DNA from: Sipunculus nudus
Taxonomy: Eukaryota > Annelida > Sipuncula > Golfingiida > Sipunculidae
Length of the DNA stretch: 64,000 nucleotides
Direction of reading: 5' to 3'
NCBI GenBank assembly: GCA_026874595.1
Contig: CM049317.1
Coordinates: 65,344,618-65,408,617, forward strand
The number at the start of each line of letters is the position of its first letter. Within the stretch, counting starts at the first letter, position 1. This document shows, in pieces, positions 44,891-57,924 of the stretch. The translations under genes and the position numbers were made by a program. A model generated the notes under the pieces. That model had not been told where the DNA came from, did not search any database, and worked only from the letters and a program-made list of their open reading frames with translations.

Positions 44891-46380
44891 CCATTTTCAT
44901 CCATTTTCAGACATCGTGAACTTTATTCTGTTTGGAGCAATAAAAAATTTAATTTGAAAGCAGTCCACCTAGTTTGAGCTACAATGTTTGTCATTCAGTC
45001 TTAAATGACATTCATTATTCCTGACCCAGTTTTTATTTTTGAGGGACAATTTCATTATTTACTCAATATGGTATACGTTGTAATCTCGGAAGAGTGAACT
45101 GCGGTTTAATTCAGATGGTATGTCAATGTGTGCGGATTTATTATGATAGCCAATAATATCTCCATACGGCACGCTGTACAGTGTTTTCCCTTGAGGACAA
45201 GGCAAGGGAAAAAGACACGGAAGTTAATTCAGTGCCTGTCTGCACTGTCTCTTTAGGACGTTTTATGTCTCTTGCAGTCAGATGAAATTTGTTGTCAGTC
45301 TTGTCCGCGTAGCGTCATATGAGACCATCCTCCTCAAGAGGAAAACGTCCCCGAAAACGATGAAGTTAGGGTCGTAATTAGGTCTGTGGTGGAACCGGGG
45401 CAAATTAAGGCGCATCGGTTGTCGGGGTGAGCTTTACCGGGAGTATTAATGATACATAAAAACTGCCAGTAGCACCAGGCGAAATCCAGAACTATTAAAT
45501 ATTGAGAAAAAAAAATTGAACTGAAAAAAAGGCCTTTTACAGCTTTAGTATTTTTTTGTCGTGAATCCGAACAGGGAAGCCACGCCTCCGGCCTTACAAT
45601 GTGCGGAGTGGTTATATTTCCTTTGTCGACGTTAGGGATGTCCTGTGTACGGGAGCGCTGTAGGTATATGGTGAATGTTGGCTGCGGGGGTCGCAACTCC
45701 GGGTGCCAGTTTAGCCAGCCACCACTGACGATGCTTACCTAATCCCGGGTTCTGGGAACACCTCTGTCGGCCCTCGTATGATTAGTAATTTGATGGCATC
45801 AGACGGGTGATTAGGTCGGCGTGTGCTGTTTACTGGTACGTTATTTTATCAGCCAGCAGTGACGTTTCGGATAAATAGGATTTTCCCGGATATGTATGTA
45901 TATGTATGAGAATTGCGGCTTTCACGTACTCTAGGAAGTTGTTTTTCACCATACAACGGACGGTAAGGATGTCTTTTTTTTTTACATCCTGTTGTCTTGA
46001 GGTGAATGCTTTACTCATGTTAATATATCAAAGGATAAACTGTACAGACACTTTAACCTTTATCTGTCCAACTGTGCAGTTTACCATCCTCTATAGCAAA
46101 ATTTTTCATAATTTCATATTATGTTTTGGCAAAATTTCATATTATAAATAATATGATTATGGAATTCACCTATTTAAAGTGAACGAATTAAGATAAAAAT
46201 CACGAATTCTTGTGACGATAGATAATTTATTTTTATTGATTTTTGTATTTAATATATGTCATATTTTGGGGAAGTGATTCTATCCCAGTGTGTTTCCGTG
46301 AAGGTTTGAACCCACGCATAATCTAATAAAATTCCTTGGTTAATTCATCAGTTAATTCTTAAGCTTGAAGAAGAACCAAC
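44887..46380. other. Gene-free interval; GC-richer 45180-45830
   Basis: The 120-codon minus frame at 45334-45696 and frames at 45830-46151 lack motifs. No element ends seen. Confidence 0.55.
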
Positions 46381-46780
46381 ACGGCACTGTTATATAAACT
46401 TCACCCAGTGACATCTTCTTAAGCCTAGCCTGTGGGCTACCAGGCTCTGTTGTATAGATTTATTCCAATGACACCTTTATAAGCCTAGTCTGTAGGATAC
46501 AAGGCATTGTTATAAGCCTTAATTCCAACGACACATTTATAAGCCTAGCCTGTAGGATACAAGGCATTGTTATAAGCCTTAATTCCAACGACACATTTAT
46601 AAGCCTAGCCTGTAGGATACAAGGCATTGTTATAAGCCTTAATTCCAACGACACATTTATAAGTCTAGCCTGCAGACAACTAGGCTCAGTTGTATGGATT
46701 TATTCCAACGACACTTTTATTTAACAAGCCCGTAGACTACAAGATTATGTTGTAAGGACACATAAAATGTAAATGGTTTA
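46381..46780 (+). repeat. 60-bp minisatellite, about six units
   Basis: Units begin (AAGCCTAGCCTGTAGGATAC or variant) at 46421, 46481, 46541, 46601 and 46661, with degenerate half-units before 46421 and after 46721. The three central units are essentially identical while the outer ones are diverged, as expected of expansion from the middle. The period is exactly 60 bp (20 codons), so the minus strand stays open at 46460-46654 with a 20-residue repeat; this is a consequence of the period, and there is no start context or neighbour to support a protein. Confidence 0.93.
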
Positions 46781-46860
46781 AGCCGATTTTTTTTTACTAT
46801 TTTGGTACAAATTACGTGATAGCAATCTAGTGTTATGTACCCATTTTGTCCCGTAGCAGG

Positions 46861-47046
46861 TACAGTCAAATCTCGCTAACCGTGCACCTACGGGACCAGC
46901 TTAACTGATCAACTTAGCGGGGTTGTCGTGTTATCTTAATTGAGGCCTTTATGGTGATTCACGTTAGTGTAGGACCAAAAATAGTAGTCGTCTTACCGGA
47001 GTGTTCGAGATAGCGGGGTGGTCGTCAGTTGAGGTTCCACTTTGTA
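46861..47046. mobile_element. Pogo/Tigger-like MITE, about 184 bp
   Basis: The left end at 46863 reads CAGTCAAATCTCGCTAACCG after TA; the complement of the right end reads CAAAGTGGAACCTCAACTGACG before TA at 47045-47046. GACCACCCCGC on the complement strand near the right end matches the words inside the element at 38482. Interior non-coding. Confidence 0.58.
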
Positions 47047-47079
47047 TAATGTACCTTGCCCCACTTTTATTCAAATACT

Positions 47080-47081
<2 letters not shown>

Positions 47082-47141
<60 letters not shown>
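47082..47141. repeat. (TA)n microsatellite
   Basis: About 30 TA units, 36 bp beyond the MITE. Confidence 0.95.
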
Positions 47142-47142
<1 letters not shown>

Positions 47143-47580
47143 TAGAGGGTAAACAGATCCAAGTTGACATGATTAAACCGGCACCTGGTTGGAAAGTCAG
47201 CATGTTTTACAAAGACATATGCTAATAATCCGAGTCTGGATATACAAAGTGGACACCGTCATCCTTTGAACAATATGAAATGATCACGTATTTGGCTGCA
47301 ATCAAATTAGGCCAGCAATGCAGATATGTCTATGTCTGGACATAGCTGCTGTATCCGTGCCGTACGTGCTCCAGCCGGAACAAAATGAAATTTAAATAAT
47401 TCATACGACATCGGCTACATGAGGATTCTTATATTCGGCTCATGGTGATCCCGTGGGTACCAGCGAGACAGAGCCCCTCGGAGAGTTTACCCGAAGCCAG
47501 AAGTCGCATCCGGACCTAACTCATACAATCAATAGACTTGTTGAGCCCCTAAATAGCCCCTGGCATCTTGAATAACACAT
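47142..47580. other. Gene-free interval
   Basis: No frame or repeat of note. Confidence 0.6.
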
Positions 47581-47710
47581 ACTCACACACACACACAAAG
47601 AAACAAACAGTGGCAAACACAAAGTGAAAAAGTCTCTCTCTCACACACAAACACATGCACACATAAGCACATAGACAAACTCTCGGGCTCTTTCTCTGTC
47701 TGTCTGTCTG

Positions 47711-47799
<89 letters not shown>

Positions 47800-47800
47800 G
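47581..47800. repeat. Compound microsatellite (CA)n...(TCTG)n-(TC)n-(TA)n
   Basis: (CA)n at 47582-47597, degenerate CA/CT-rich sequence, then TCTG units at about 47694-47712, (TC)n to about 47745 and (TA)n to 47800. Read on the minus strand the last three blocks are (TA)n-(GA)n-(GACA)n, as at 14527-14581. Confidence 0.95.
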
Positions 47801-48882
47801 GATTCAGATAATTTCGTACTGTTTCCCCAAGAATCATTCTTAGTTTGTTAATCTAATGTATTTCATTTTGTGTCAGACTAACATCAAAAAAGTTGTTTGA
47901 ACCATTGTTTGTTTTATCTTTATCGATGTCTGTACAACAATTATTAGTTTACATTTTACTCCGTTTAGTGAAGTGTTGAAGCAAGACCGACCTTAACTGA
48001 AATCTGTTCATTCTCACAAAGTTCATAAGTTCCTCAATATGTGGCAATCGGTAAAATAAATTAGGCTAACGCATATGCCGCCATTCGATGTTAAAATAAG
48101 AAGAAACAGACAACGTCAGCCACAAGGTAAAAAAAAACTCGATTGGCAGCCATGGTGTAAATGGAGGTCAAGGTCATTTTATATTTTTTCCAAAGTCATT
48201 TCAAGGTCATCTGTAGATGGCAGGGTTAATATTCATTGCTGATAGGAAGCCTAATTAAATTAAAAAAAAAACTACTGGACAATACTACATCAATGAATAA
48301 TAGGTGATTGAAGTATTTTTAAGGATGTTTTGATTCAACTCTGACTCTGTGTATATAATCGTAGACTATAAACTGTGTCATCCATTATCCTTTTAACTGA
48401 GAGTTTTCGATGTATATATTTCAACTCTGTCTGGGCAATCCAATACACACACATCATAAATCTTCTGGTCTCTTTACAGCTAGTTAATAATTCAGCGATG
48501 CAACAGGAATGACACCTTCCTACCGAGGTGTATCAGTTATTAATAAAACATCAAACAAAGAGCACTTATTTTGCATAAACAAGATTCATTACCGTGTCTG
48601 GTCTGCCGTCAATGTCTCATATATAATCACATGTACATAAACATTAAAGCGAGGATATTCACGCCAAATTTACGTTACACAGTTGTTTCATAACAAAATT
48701 CCGATGCCAATTTGATCTGTCCCAAAGTTAAACCAATTGTTTCTTTACATTTCATAAAAAAAATCAGAAAACTTTTCCAGATATGGTCAACAGGCAAACT
48801 TTGAGGCATAATGTGCCAAGGATAGTTTCCCATAAATCTTTATGTTTATGATGGACCTGTTTGTGTTATACTTTGATTGTTG
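47801..48882. other. Gene-free interval with an AGGTCA direct repeat
   Basis: AGGTCAAGGTCA (two half-sites, no spacer) at 48165-48176 and TCAAGGTCA at 48201-48209 are nuclear-receptor-type words. No frames of note and no element ends. Confidence 0.5.
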
Positions 48883-48940
48883 TGACGTCATAGCTCAGAC
48901 GTCACTGCTGTTGATACATTGCAATACCATTATGACGTCA
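48883..48940. promoter_or_regulatory. Cluster of three CRE-like sites
   Basis: Perfect palindromic TGACGTCA at 48883-48890 and 48933-48940, with AGACGTCA at 48897-48904 between them. TGACGTCA is the CREB/ATF site. Two perfect copies 50 bp apart plus a near match is unlikely by chance in CpG-poor DNA. There is no gene model nearby, so the target is unknown. Confidence 0.35.
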
Positions 48941-50554
<1,614 letters not shown>

Positions 50555-50900
50555 TGTCTGTGGTACAAAAATTGAAAACATCAGCTGCACACATAGTACG
50601 ATTGTTGTGGTTTGGCTGACAATCCCCACGAGTCTTTCAGCTGTACCGTTTGGCGGCAATGTCGGTGTATATGTCTGACAGAATTAGCATTGAACAGGCT
50701 ACAAAACCACGCCTGTCGCTGCCTATTTTGAGGAAATAGATCGCCATCGCCCGAAATGAAAGTTTAATTAGCCACAGTCTCTCGCGGGGTTGGCTAATGG
50801 GTCTCTGAACTGGAACCAGGATCTCGCCATAACCGCAGTTTGGTGTTTAGACTGTATGTTTAAGACCCGTTATTCTCAAGCTTAGGTGAAAACGATCCGA

Positions 50901-50930
50901 ATATATATTTACCGTATATATAATATATAA

Positions 50931-50972
<42 letters not shown>

Positions 50973-50975
50973 GTA
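50901..50975. repeat. (TA)n microsatellite with AAT variants
   Basis: TA tract with TATAATATATAA variants, best preserved at 50937-50967. Confidence 0.9.
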
Positions 50976-51980
50976 TCGTGCACCTGTACGATACCAGTCA
51001 TGGCTGTCATGGTTAATTTAAATTCACTTGTCCCATATTATATTGTGTTAAAATATTTTCATATTTCAACTTTTTGAATAGGTACACATATAATTATTAA
51101 AAAAAAAACAAATTAAAATGCCTAGGTTGTACCTATGATAATATTAACAGTAGAGGAATTATTTTATTTATTTATTTATTTATATTAATGATAATAGAAA
51201 TAAATAAAAGAAACAATAATGATAATGTAGTAAATATTTTTCCTGTGGCGTTTATCAGTTAACGCCTCACGGAATAGAGGGCATGCTCTTGTTTTTAATA
51301 ATTTTCGAGTTTACGATTGACCATTATGTTTAACTGTTTATTTATATATGTTTAACGGATAGTTAAAAACGAGTTCTCGTCATAAACCCTCTTATGGCGT
51401 AAGCTTAAGTGATGTACGTTTGACGTCATCGGTAAAAAACTTGAAAAACTCGCGTAAACTTGCTGAAACAAATAATGCATTTTATATCCCGTTTTGTAAC
51501 TCAGCAGATAAAACATTAAAATCAACAATAAATAATATATAAAATTTGAAATTTATCATTAAATGTTTGGAAAGAATTGAAATTCCATCTGGCATGACTG
51601 TGCTATGAATAGAACACGTCAGGAATACGCTTAATTCCATGACACCATGCCACGTTTCCGGTGTCACCTCGTCAGCTCATGTCTAATAATGTTGTGCCAT
51701 CCCATTGACTTGAGAAGCCCTCCTGCCAATACATAAGGGTTTATCTTCAAATCACTACAGGGCCAGTCGAAAAGTAAATTGCCAGGGGGGCACGGTGTCT
51801 TTTCTAGCGCAAAGCATCAAGGGATCGCCGTGTCAAAGATCAGGGACCGATGCAGTGCGGGTCTTCAGCGGGGTTTCCCTCGTCGCTTTTGATTGTTAAA
51901 AGCGTTTCCTGCATGTGGCGGCCTCTATTTTTGAGTCATATGAAAATAAATCAAATTACGATGACGATTTCCTAAGTCTA
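50976..51980. other. Gene-free interval
   Basis: (TTTA)n at about 51163-51184. A perfect CRE (TGACGTCA) at 51421-51428. One 61-codon minus frame. 51700-51900 is GC-richer without further signal. Confidence 0.55.
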
Positions 51981-52004
51981 CCCCCTCCCCCCCCCCCCCC
52001 CCCC
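51981..52004 (+). repeat. Poly-C run
   Basis: 24 nt of C with a single T; complementary strand is G-quadruplex prone. Confidence 0.9.
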
Positions 52005-53084
52005 ATCTTTCCAGAAGAAGCCAGACACCTTTAATCCGATACACCTTGGCCAAGTTGTTTCAAAAGAACCCCACCATGCTATTTTGGCGTCTTTGTATAA
52101 TTCTTTAACCTTTACTGTCCTCAGACAAGCTTCCCTAAAAGCAGCATTATAATCTTCTCATTAGGTAATTTAAGATCTACATTCATTACGAAATTCAATT
52201 TGGTTCACGGACAGTTGAAATAGAATTTTTGTCCATATATCCCCGCATTATGGCTTGGTTATGAAAAATCTTATTTTCTTAGGGAACACGGTATTTTTCA
52301 AAGAAGGGAGGTATTTACTATATTTTGGTGGAGTTAGTATGGAAATGCAGTTTTATTTTTAAAAAGGGAGAAGAAAAGGGACAGAAGACGTTTTACTTTG
52401 ATTTTTTTTATAAATTAAACTTGTTCTATCAATACTCTAGCTAAAACCTATGCATGGGTTTCAGAGGTATGGTGACATGATATAATATGAAAGACAAAAC
52501 TCTCAACATTATAATATATCGGAGACAGGAGTCATCATGACAGTGACGCATGCGCACTTTCATCCTGGACTTCCTGTCCATCATCACGTGAACGTGATTT
52601 GGTCGCTGGGGACCATAATCTAGCCGCTTCATGCGGTAAGGTGCGAACCACGGTCGTGACTCTGAAGAGGTTATTTTTGGAAGTCCAGCCATGCTGAGTG
52701 CACCTTCGCTGATCATATTAGGCCATAGGATATTAAATTGTGCTCTATAGCCAACTCGGCAGCGCAATAAGAGGTTCTACAAACCAAAGCTGCCCCTGAG
52801 TTAGTAAGATGATTGATTCGCCTGTCTGTAAGAAATACCCGGGCACCAAACTAATAATAAGCCGGTCCAGGACTAAAATGACGAATCGGGCACAGGCTCT
52901 GAGATGCACGCGCCCGCTATCTCCAGGTCCAGTAAATCCCGGCTGAATTACCTTCTGAACCGCGGAAACTATCAAATTCTACCTGTAACAAGCTAATCGC
53001 ACAGGAAAAGATAGCCTCCCGGGCAAGAAACGGCTAAAGAAGCGGCCTGATATTGGCATTACTCGATTATGGCCGGGGGTAGGA
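52005..53084. other. Gene-free interval with a promoter-like motif group
   Basis: At 52545-52557 GACGCATGCGCAC is close to the NRF1 site. At 52583-52598 ATCACGT-GA-ACGTGAT is a perfect inverted repeat containing CACGTG. Overlapping minus frames (52441-52767, 108 codons; 52745-52975) have no domain. 52500-53040 is GC-richer. A promoter is possible but not supported by any transcript feature. Confidence 0.4.
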
Positions 53085-53215
53085 TGAAGCACAGTGGTTA
53101 AGCTGCTGAAAGGCGAAGCTGAAGGGCCCCGGGTCCGAACCTCGTCAGAGCCTTAAAGGCAATGTGGTGACCTCTACATAGAGCCTACGGGGATTAGATT
53201 TAATGTGTTTAATAT
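53085..53215 (+). mobile_element. tRNA-derived SINE head, degraded
   Basis: An A-box-like AGTGGTTAAGCTG at 53093-53105 and a B-box-like GGTCCGAACC at 53132-53141 (one change from GGTTCGAACC) are about 27 nt apart, slightly short of normal. A GC-rich stretch between them replaces a proper anticodon arm. Body sequence after 53150 is unrelated to the SINE at 16613. Ends unclear. Confidence 0.45.
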
Positions 53216-54253
53216 CCAAATGACTTCTGGAGTATACGTTTTCTCTCGCATAAGAAACTTGAAATCCAGATGATTTAATATCAACACACCATTTGTATTA
53301 TATGGTAGCCTCCCGTCTCACTGAAGAGAGGAACCTACAGGCTGGTTCTGTCCTTTGGTTGAAAGAAAAATCTTTATTCCGACAATCCCTATGTATACTA
53401 GTATTTCTGGCGGGATTTCTTCTGCAGCCTGTTTGCTTTCCCAAGGCCACCGCGGCACAAATACAAAACTGAACGCTAAATCTCTTTTCCTTTCATCACC
53501 ATTTGTGACCCACATTAATATTTTTATGTACAGGATAAGAGGAGTTAACCAAGTTCCTTTGATATTCGGCCATGAAAGATAAATCGTGAATTTGTTAGCG
53601 CAGACTAAAGGGTAAGATCAAATTTCACTTAAACAAATTTAAAATGAATGTTTTGTGGTTTCAATTTAACAACAACAAATTAAGGTTTGTTCATTTAAGC
53701 CGAGCACAGGATTTAAATCGATTACGGTGAGCGTCAGTTTACAGTTTCTAATCAATGGAGACATTCCACTCTGGGTTCCGTCTGCCTAACTTTTTTATGC
53801 TTTTATCTAATATTTCAGGGCCTGTAACAATTTTCACTGAATAAAACATATTTTGAATAAATAGTGGGCAGGGTGAGGGATCACAGTTCATTTATCGGCT
53901 AGCTACTTTTTATTTACCTTAAACACATTTATTTTGGGCGCTTGTCAAACCCAGGGACCACGCAGATGTCCTGTCCCACAGGTTTATAATACGGGGTGCA
54001 GTATAACAGAGATTTCACCTCCGAGAATATCCTTTGCTCTGCTAGTTCTTGGCCTAGGTCTGTAGGGTATCCATTAGTTAGAATTTTGAACTCTGCAGCT
54101 GCCCATTCTATGGTGCTCCTTCTAAGACACAAAAAAATAACCCCTGATATTCTGCTTATGTTAAAATAAAAATCTGTTGTAAACCACAGCGTTCTTCTGC
54201 ATAGATACATGAGCTCCTACCGTGTAACGAGATTTCAGCTGGTGACGAAAGTA
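53216..54253. other. Gene-free interval
   Basis: Frames at 53318-53582 on both strands and at 53929-54210 (minus, 93 codons) without motif. No repeats seen. Confidence 0.6.
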
Positions 54254-54407
54254 CTGCAAGAGTACCAGATCTCCACCAATTTACTTATATTGTATGTAAA
54301 CCTTTTCCTTGGGGTATAAAAAGACGGAAATCTGCAAGAGTACCAGGTTTCCATCAGTGTCTATATTGTGTGTAACCTCATCCCTGGGAAATAAAAGAAG
54401 AAGCTTG
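54254..54407 (+). repeat. Degenerate tandem dimer, 78-bp unit
   Basis: CTGCAAGAGTACCAG begins both copies (54254 and 54332); TCCA-CA, TATATTGT(A/G)TGTAA and CC(T)TGGG also recur in order. About 80 percent identity by eye. Confidence 0.8.
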
Positions 54408-55150
54408 AAGTTTTATCTGTTGCAATTCTGGGGTTTGACAGGTGTTGGTCGAAATCCCTCTCCCCCCTCAATTTTTATTTGAGTTTCATATCATGATATA
54501 TTACATGCCTGGCCACTAAGCAAATACGAACAACCAACATACATTTTGTCTGTTATTCCAGCCTTTAGTGCAAATCCCCATCCCCTCCCACCACACCCCC
54601 GCTTTTACAACACAGCTTATTGAAAGAACCACTTTATGAAAGTTGTTTTAGCTCCTTTTTATGAAATTATTTTTAAAAAAGCTGTAAGATACAAAGTATT
54701 GCAATAAATTGATTACTTGAAGAAACGTCTCAAGATAAATAGACTGCATATATAGTACACCGCAACATTTTTCAATGAATGCAAGTCTATTCCGTTAGAA
54801 TGTTTGAAATGGTAATCAGAAGAAAAAACTATACAACTCGTAGATTCTATCACTAAATATGGCGGAAGACAAACTTAGAATAACGTTTGCTACTGTTGTT
54901 ATCGTATTCATCTTGTATAGTCAGCCTTACATCTAAATATATCAATAAGATTAGAACGGCTCTGGGTGTTGAGAGATAGGTGTCCCCGATGTCATTCATT
55001 TACCTTTGGTAGAAAGCTCTCAACACGTTTATATCGGCATGTTTTGTATACCACTTCTCTGCAGTCTAACCAGCCATTTGTTTATGATTCTTTAATTTGG
55101 CCCACGCACTATAGACAGATCCAAGTTGCTGGTCCAGTCTGTAGCTGAAA
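54408..55150. other. Gene-free interval
   Basis: Only a 60-codon frame at 54966-55148. A C-rich segment at 54550-54605 is too vague to assign. Confidence 0.6.
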
Positions 55151-55166
55151 GTCGGAAATTTCCGAC
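55151..55166. other. Perfect 16-bp palindrome
   Basis: GTCGGAAATTTCCGAC is its own reverse complement and contains GGAAATTTCC, a symmetric NF-kB-type word. It lies 53 bp before the HINE-like element. Confidence 0.85.
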
Positions 55167-55218
55167 AAAATTTAGTATTTTCTACTCAGAACAATTTAAG
55201 ATACCAGACAAAATTTAT

Positions 55219-56787
55219 TAGCTCAGGTAACTGAAAGTCATCTGAGCTATAGCGATCACTCTTCGTCCGGCGTCTGTCTGTCCGGCCGGCCGTCCGTTAA
55301 AAGGGCACAAATCGTAACCGCTGGACCTATAATCTTCTTACTTGACATCCCGGGAGGTCTATGAAAAATCTTCTTGGAAACCTGAAATTAGGTCTCATTT
55401 ACCCATATTTTCCGAGCTATGGGTCTCGATAGTATCCCCCAGAATAATAAAAAAATTGACACAAAAGCTCAAGTATCTGAATAACCATTGTATTGATCAC
55501 CATGATTCTTTGCATGAATATTGATCATGAAGGGTTCCATCAGTTCCTGCAAACTGGTGGCGCCAACTGTTTTTTTATAACTTTTTACGAATTTTGTTCT
55601 TAATTTTTGATATTTTCAAAGAGGCTGTCATCTGTTAACAGGGCACAAATCATTACCGCTGGACCTTGATTCTTCCCATTAGACAACAAGGGAGGTCCCT
55701 TAAAAGTCTCCTTTGAAACCTGAAATTAGGTCTCTGTTACCCATATTCTCTGAGCTATGGGTCTCGAAATAACCCCCCCCCCCCCCCCAGAATAATAAAA
55801 AAATTGACACAAAAGCTTCAGTATCTGAATAACTACTGCATTTATCACCATGATTCTTTGCATGAATATTGATCACGGAGTAATCCATCAGTTCTTGCAA
55901 ACTGGTGGCGCTACCTGTATTTTTTTCTTATTTTTACAAATTTTTTTCTTAATTTTTTATATTTTCAAAGAAGCTGTTATATATTAACAGCGCACAAATC
56001 GTTACCGCTAGTCCATTGAATCTTCTAATTTGACAGCAAGGGAGGTCAGTAAAAAGTCTCTGGGGAAATTGAAATTAGGTTTCTGTTACCCATTTTCTCT
56101 GACTTATGGGGCTCGTAAGTACTCCTCAGAATAATAAAAAATTTGACACAAAATCTTCAGTATCTGAATAACTACTGCATTGATCACCATGATTCTTTGC
56201 ATGATATTGGTCATGGAGTGTTCGATCAGTTCCTGCAAACTTGTGGTGCCACCTGAATTTATTTTTAATTTTTACGATTTTTTTCTATTTTCAAAGAAGC
56301 GGTCATCTATTAACAGGGCAAAAATGTAACTGCTGCACCTGGAATCTTCTTATTTGACCTCAAGGGAGGTCAGTAAAAAGTCTCTGTAGAAACTTAAAAT
56401 TAGGCCTCTGTTACCCATATCCTCTGAGCTTTTGGGGCTCATAAGTACCCCTCAGAATAATTACAAATTTGATACAAAAGCTCGAAAATCTGAATCACTA
56501 CTGCATTGATCACCATGATTCTTTTAATATATATTGGTCATGGAGTGTTTCATTAGTCCCTGCAAACTGGTGGCACTATACTACCGGTATTTTTTCAAAT
56601 TTTTTGCATTTTTCTTCTATTTATGAGACCTTCAAATGAAGTGGTCATCTGTCGAAAAGCCCACTGAAACCCATTTCTTAGGACTCACAAAATTCATGTT
56701 TTTTGGCACTCTGGCAGTCATTTTGCTCATTGTTCATCATTACTTAAATTCAACTGAGCGTCATGGCCCATTCATGGGACACTAGTT
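55219..56787 (+). mobile_element. HINE-like tandem-repeat element, copy 2 (same family as 33868)
   Basis: It opens with the same hairpin (55219-55249: arms TAGCTCAGGTAACT and AGTCATCTGAGCTA, GAA loop) and the same GTCTGTCC-rich run. Units start at 55304, 55642, 55990 and 56317, with a fading fifth. The 3' end has CAACTGAGC (subterminal inverted repeat, decayed), a CCCAT-TC-ATGGG hairpin and CACTAGTT. Units are more diverged than in copy 1: the GGTGGCGCCACC palindrome is mutated in all of them, and a run of 16 C has expanded at about 55774-55789. No nested insertion. No coding capacity. Confidence 0.75.
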
Positions 56788-57084
56788 ATATTTTTTGTCA
56801 ACATCAGGATTAAGTTGAATTAATTTTATTATAATCCCTGTTCTTTTATAACATTTGTAAAATTGTATTGTAATGAATACTCACTACAATTTTTTATTCA
56901 AGTGCTCTCTACTCTTTATGTGAATGTACAAAGGCATTTTCTCAGCATGCATTCAGATTTGACAGTAGAGGGCACTGATGGTGAATTTAGGCATATCTGA
57001 ATATAAAAATTTCTTCATATTTGAATTCCAACGCAATGTTATCTGACATTACAAAACAAGACACACATATACACACATGTATAA
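56788..57084. other. Gene-free interval with a CTCF-like word
   Basis: ACAGTAGAGGGCACTG at about 56962-56977 matches the CTCF core (CCASYAGRGGGC) except at the first base. Otherwise AT-rich and plain. Confidence 0.5.
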
Positions 57085-57130
57085 TTATATATAAAATAAT
57101 ATATTATAATATAATATAATATAATATAAA
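57085..57130. repeat. (ATAAT)n microsatellite
   Basis: ATAAT/ATATA pentamers over about 45 bp. Confidence 0.85.
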
Positions 57131-57924
57131 CATCATGTTTCCAATAAGGATCAAGAATTTATATCTATTTTTAGTCTTATTTTCTTTTAATTTTATTGTA
57201 AGAGCTATAGAGAGACAATTATATTTAGAGACCGTAATGTGGACAGTAGACTCAGACTCAGCGCTAATATTTTCAGATAAGTAATCCCCAAGGACAACAG
57301 CCATTCATTAAGCAAACAACAACGAAAACGTTCATAAATGTGATTATTTCTGCTTTTAGGCCACTATGACACGTTCATAAAGATGTGCATACAAGTCAAT
57401 TTGCTGATGGTCTGTAATCAGCCAAAAATACGTTAGACTGGCGCCATTCTCATATTTTTCTATGGCTGTTTATAATACAGATTCCTGATCTTAAAGTTTC
57501 ATTTTAATATAATCGACTGGCGGGCAAACCGATATTGTCCATGCACAAGTAGTAGTAGTAGTGCGGACAATTAAAGCGGATTGAAGATAGGTTGTCCCTG
57601 TACTATCTCTCATTGTGTTTATCAGGCCAGAAAAGTTAATGCCCCGTGAAATCGTTTCGTTCCCATTAGCTTACGAGTAAATGGGTCGTGTGGAGAAACT
57701 GGGGGTCCACTGGGACTTCCTTTGGTATGCTGAAAGTACTGCAGGATTTATTGCTGAAAAATGCTAGCTTTGCCGTAATCCACTGAATTCAGGTATATGT
57801 ACAGATAAATTATATGTACAATAAACTGAAATACGCATTTAAGAAAAAGTACCAAAACTAGGAAAAACATTATATATATGAACTTTTTTTCCAGAATAAA
57901 GCAAATTCACGAAAATTGGGCGGT
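57131..57924. other. Gene-free interval
   Basis: A 66-codon minus frame overlaps the preceding repeat. A short (AGT)n occurs at about 57548-57561. Nothing else seen. Confidence 0.6.

Noticed and set aside
46460-46654. Protein with three 20-residue repeats
   Set aside because: Direct consequence of a 60-bp minisatellite; no supporting context.
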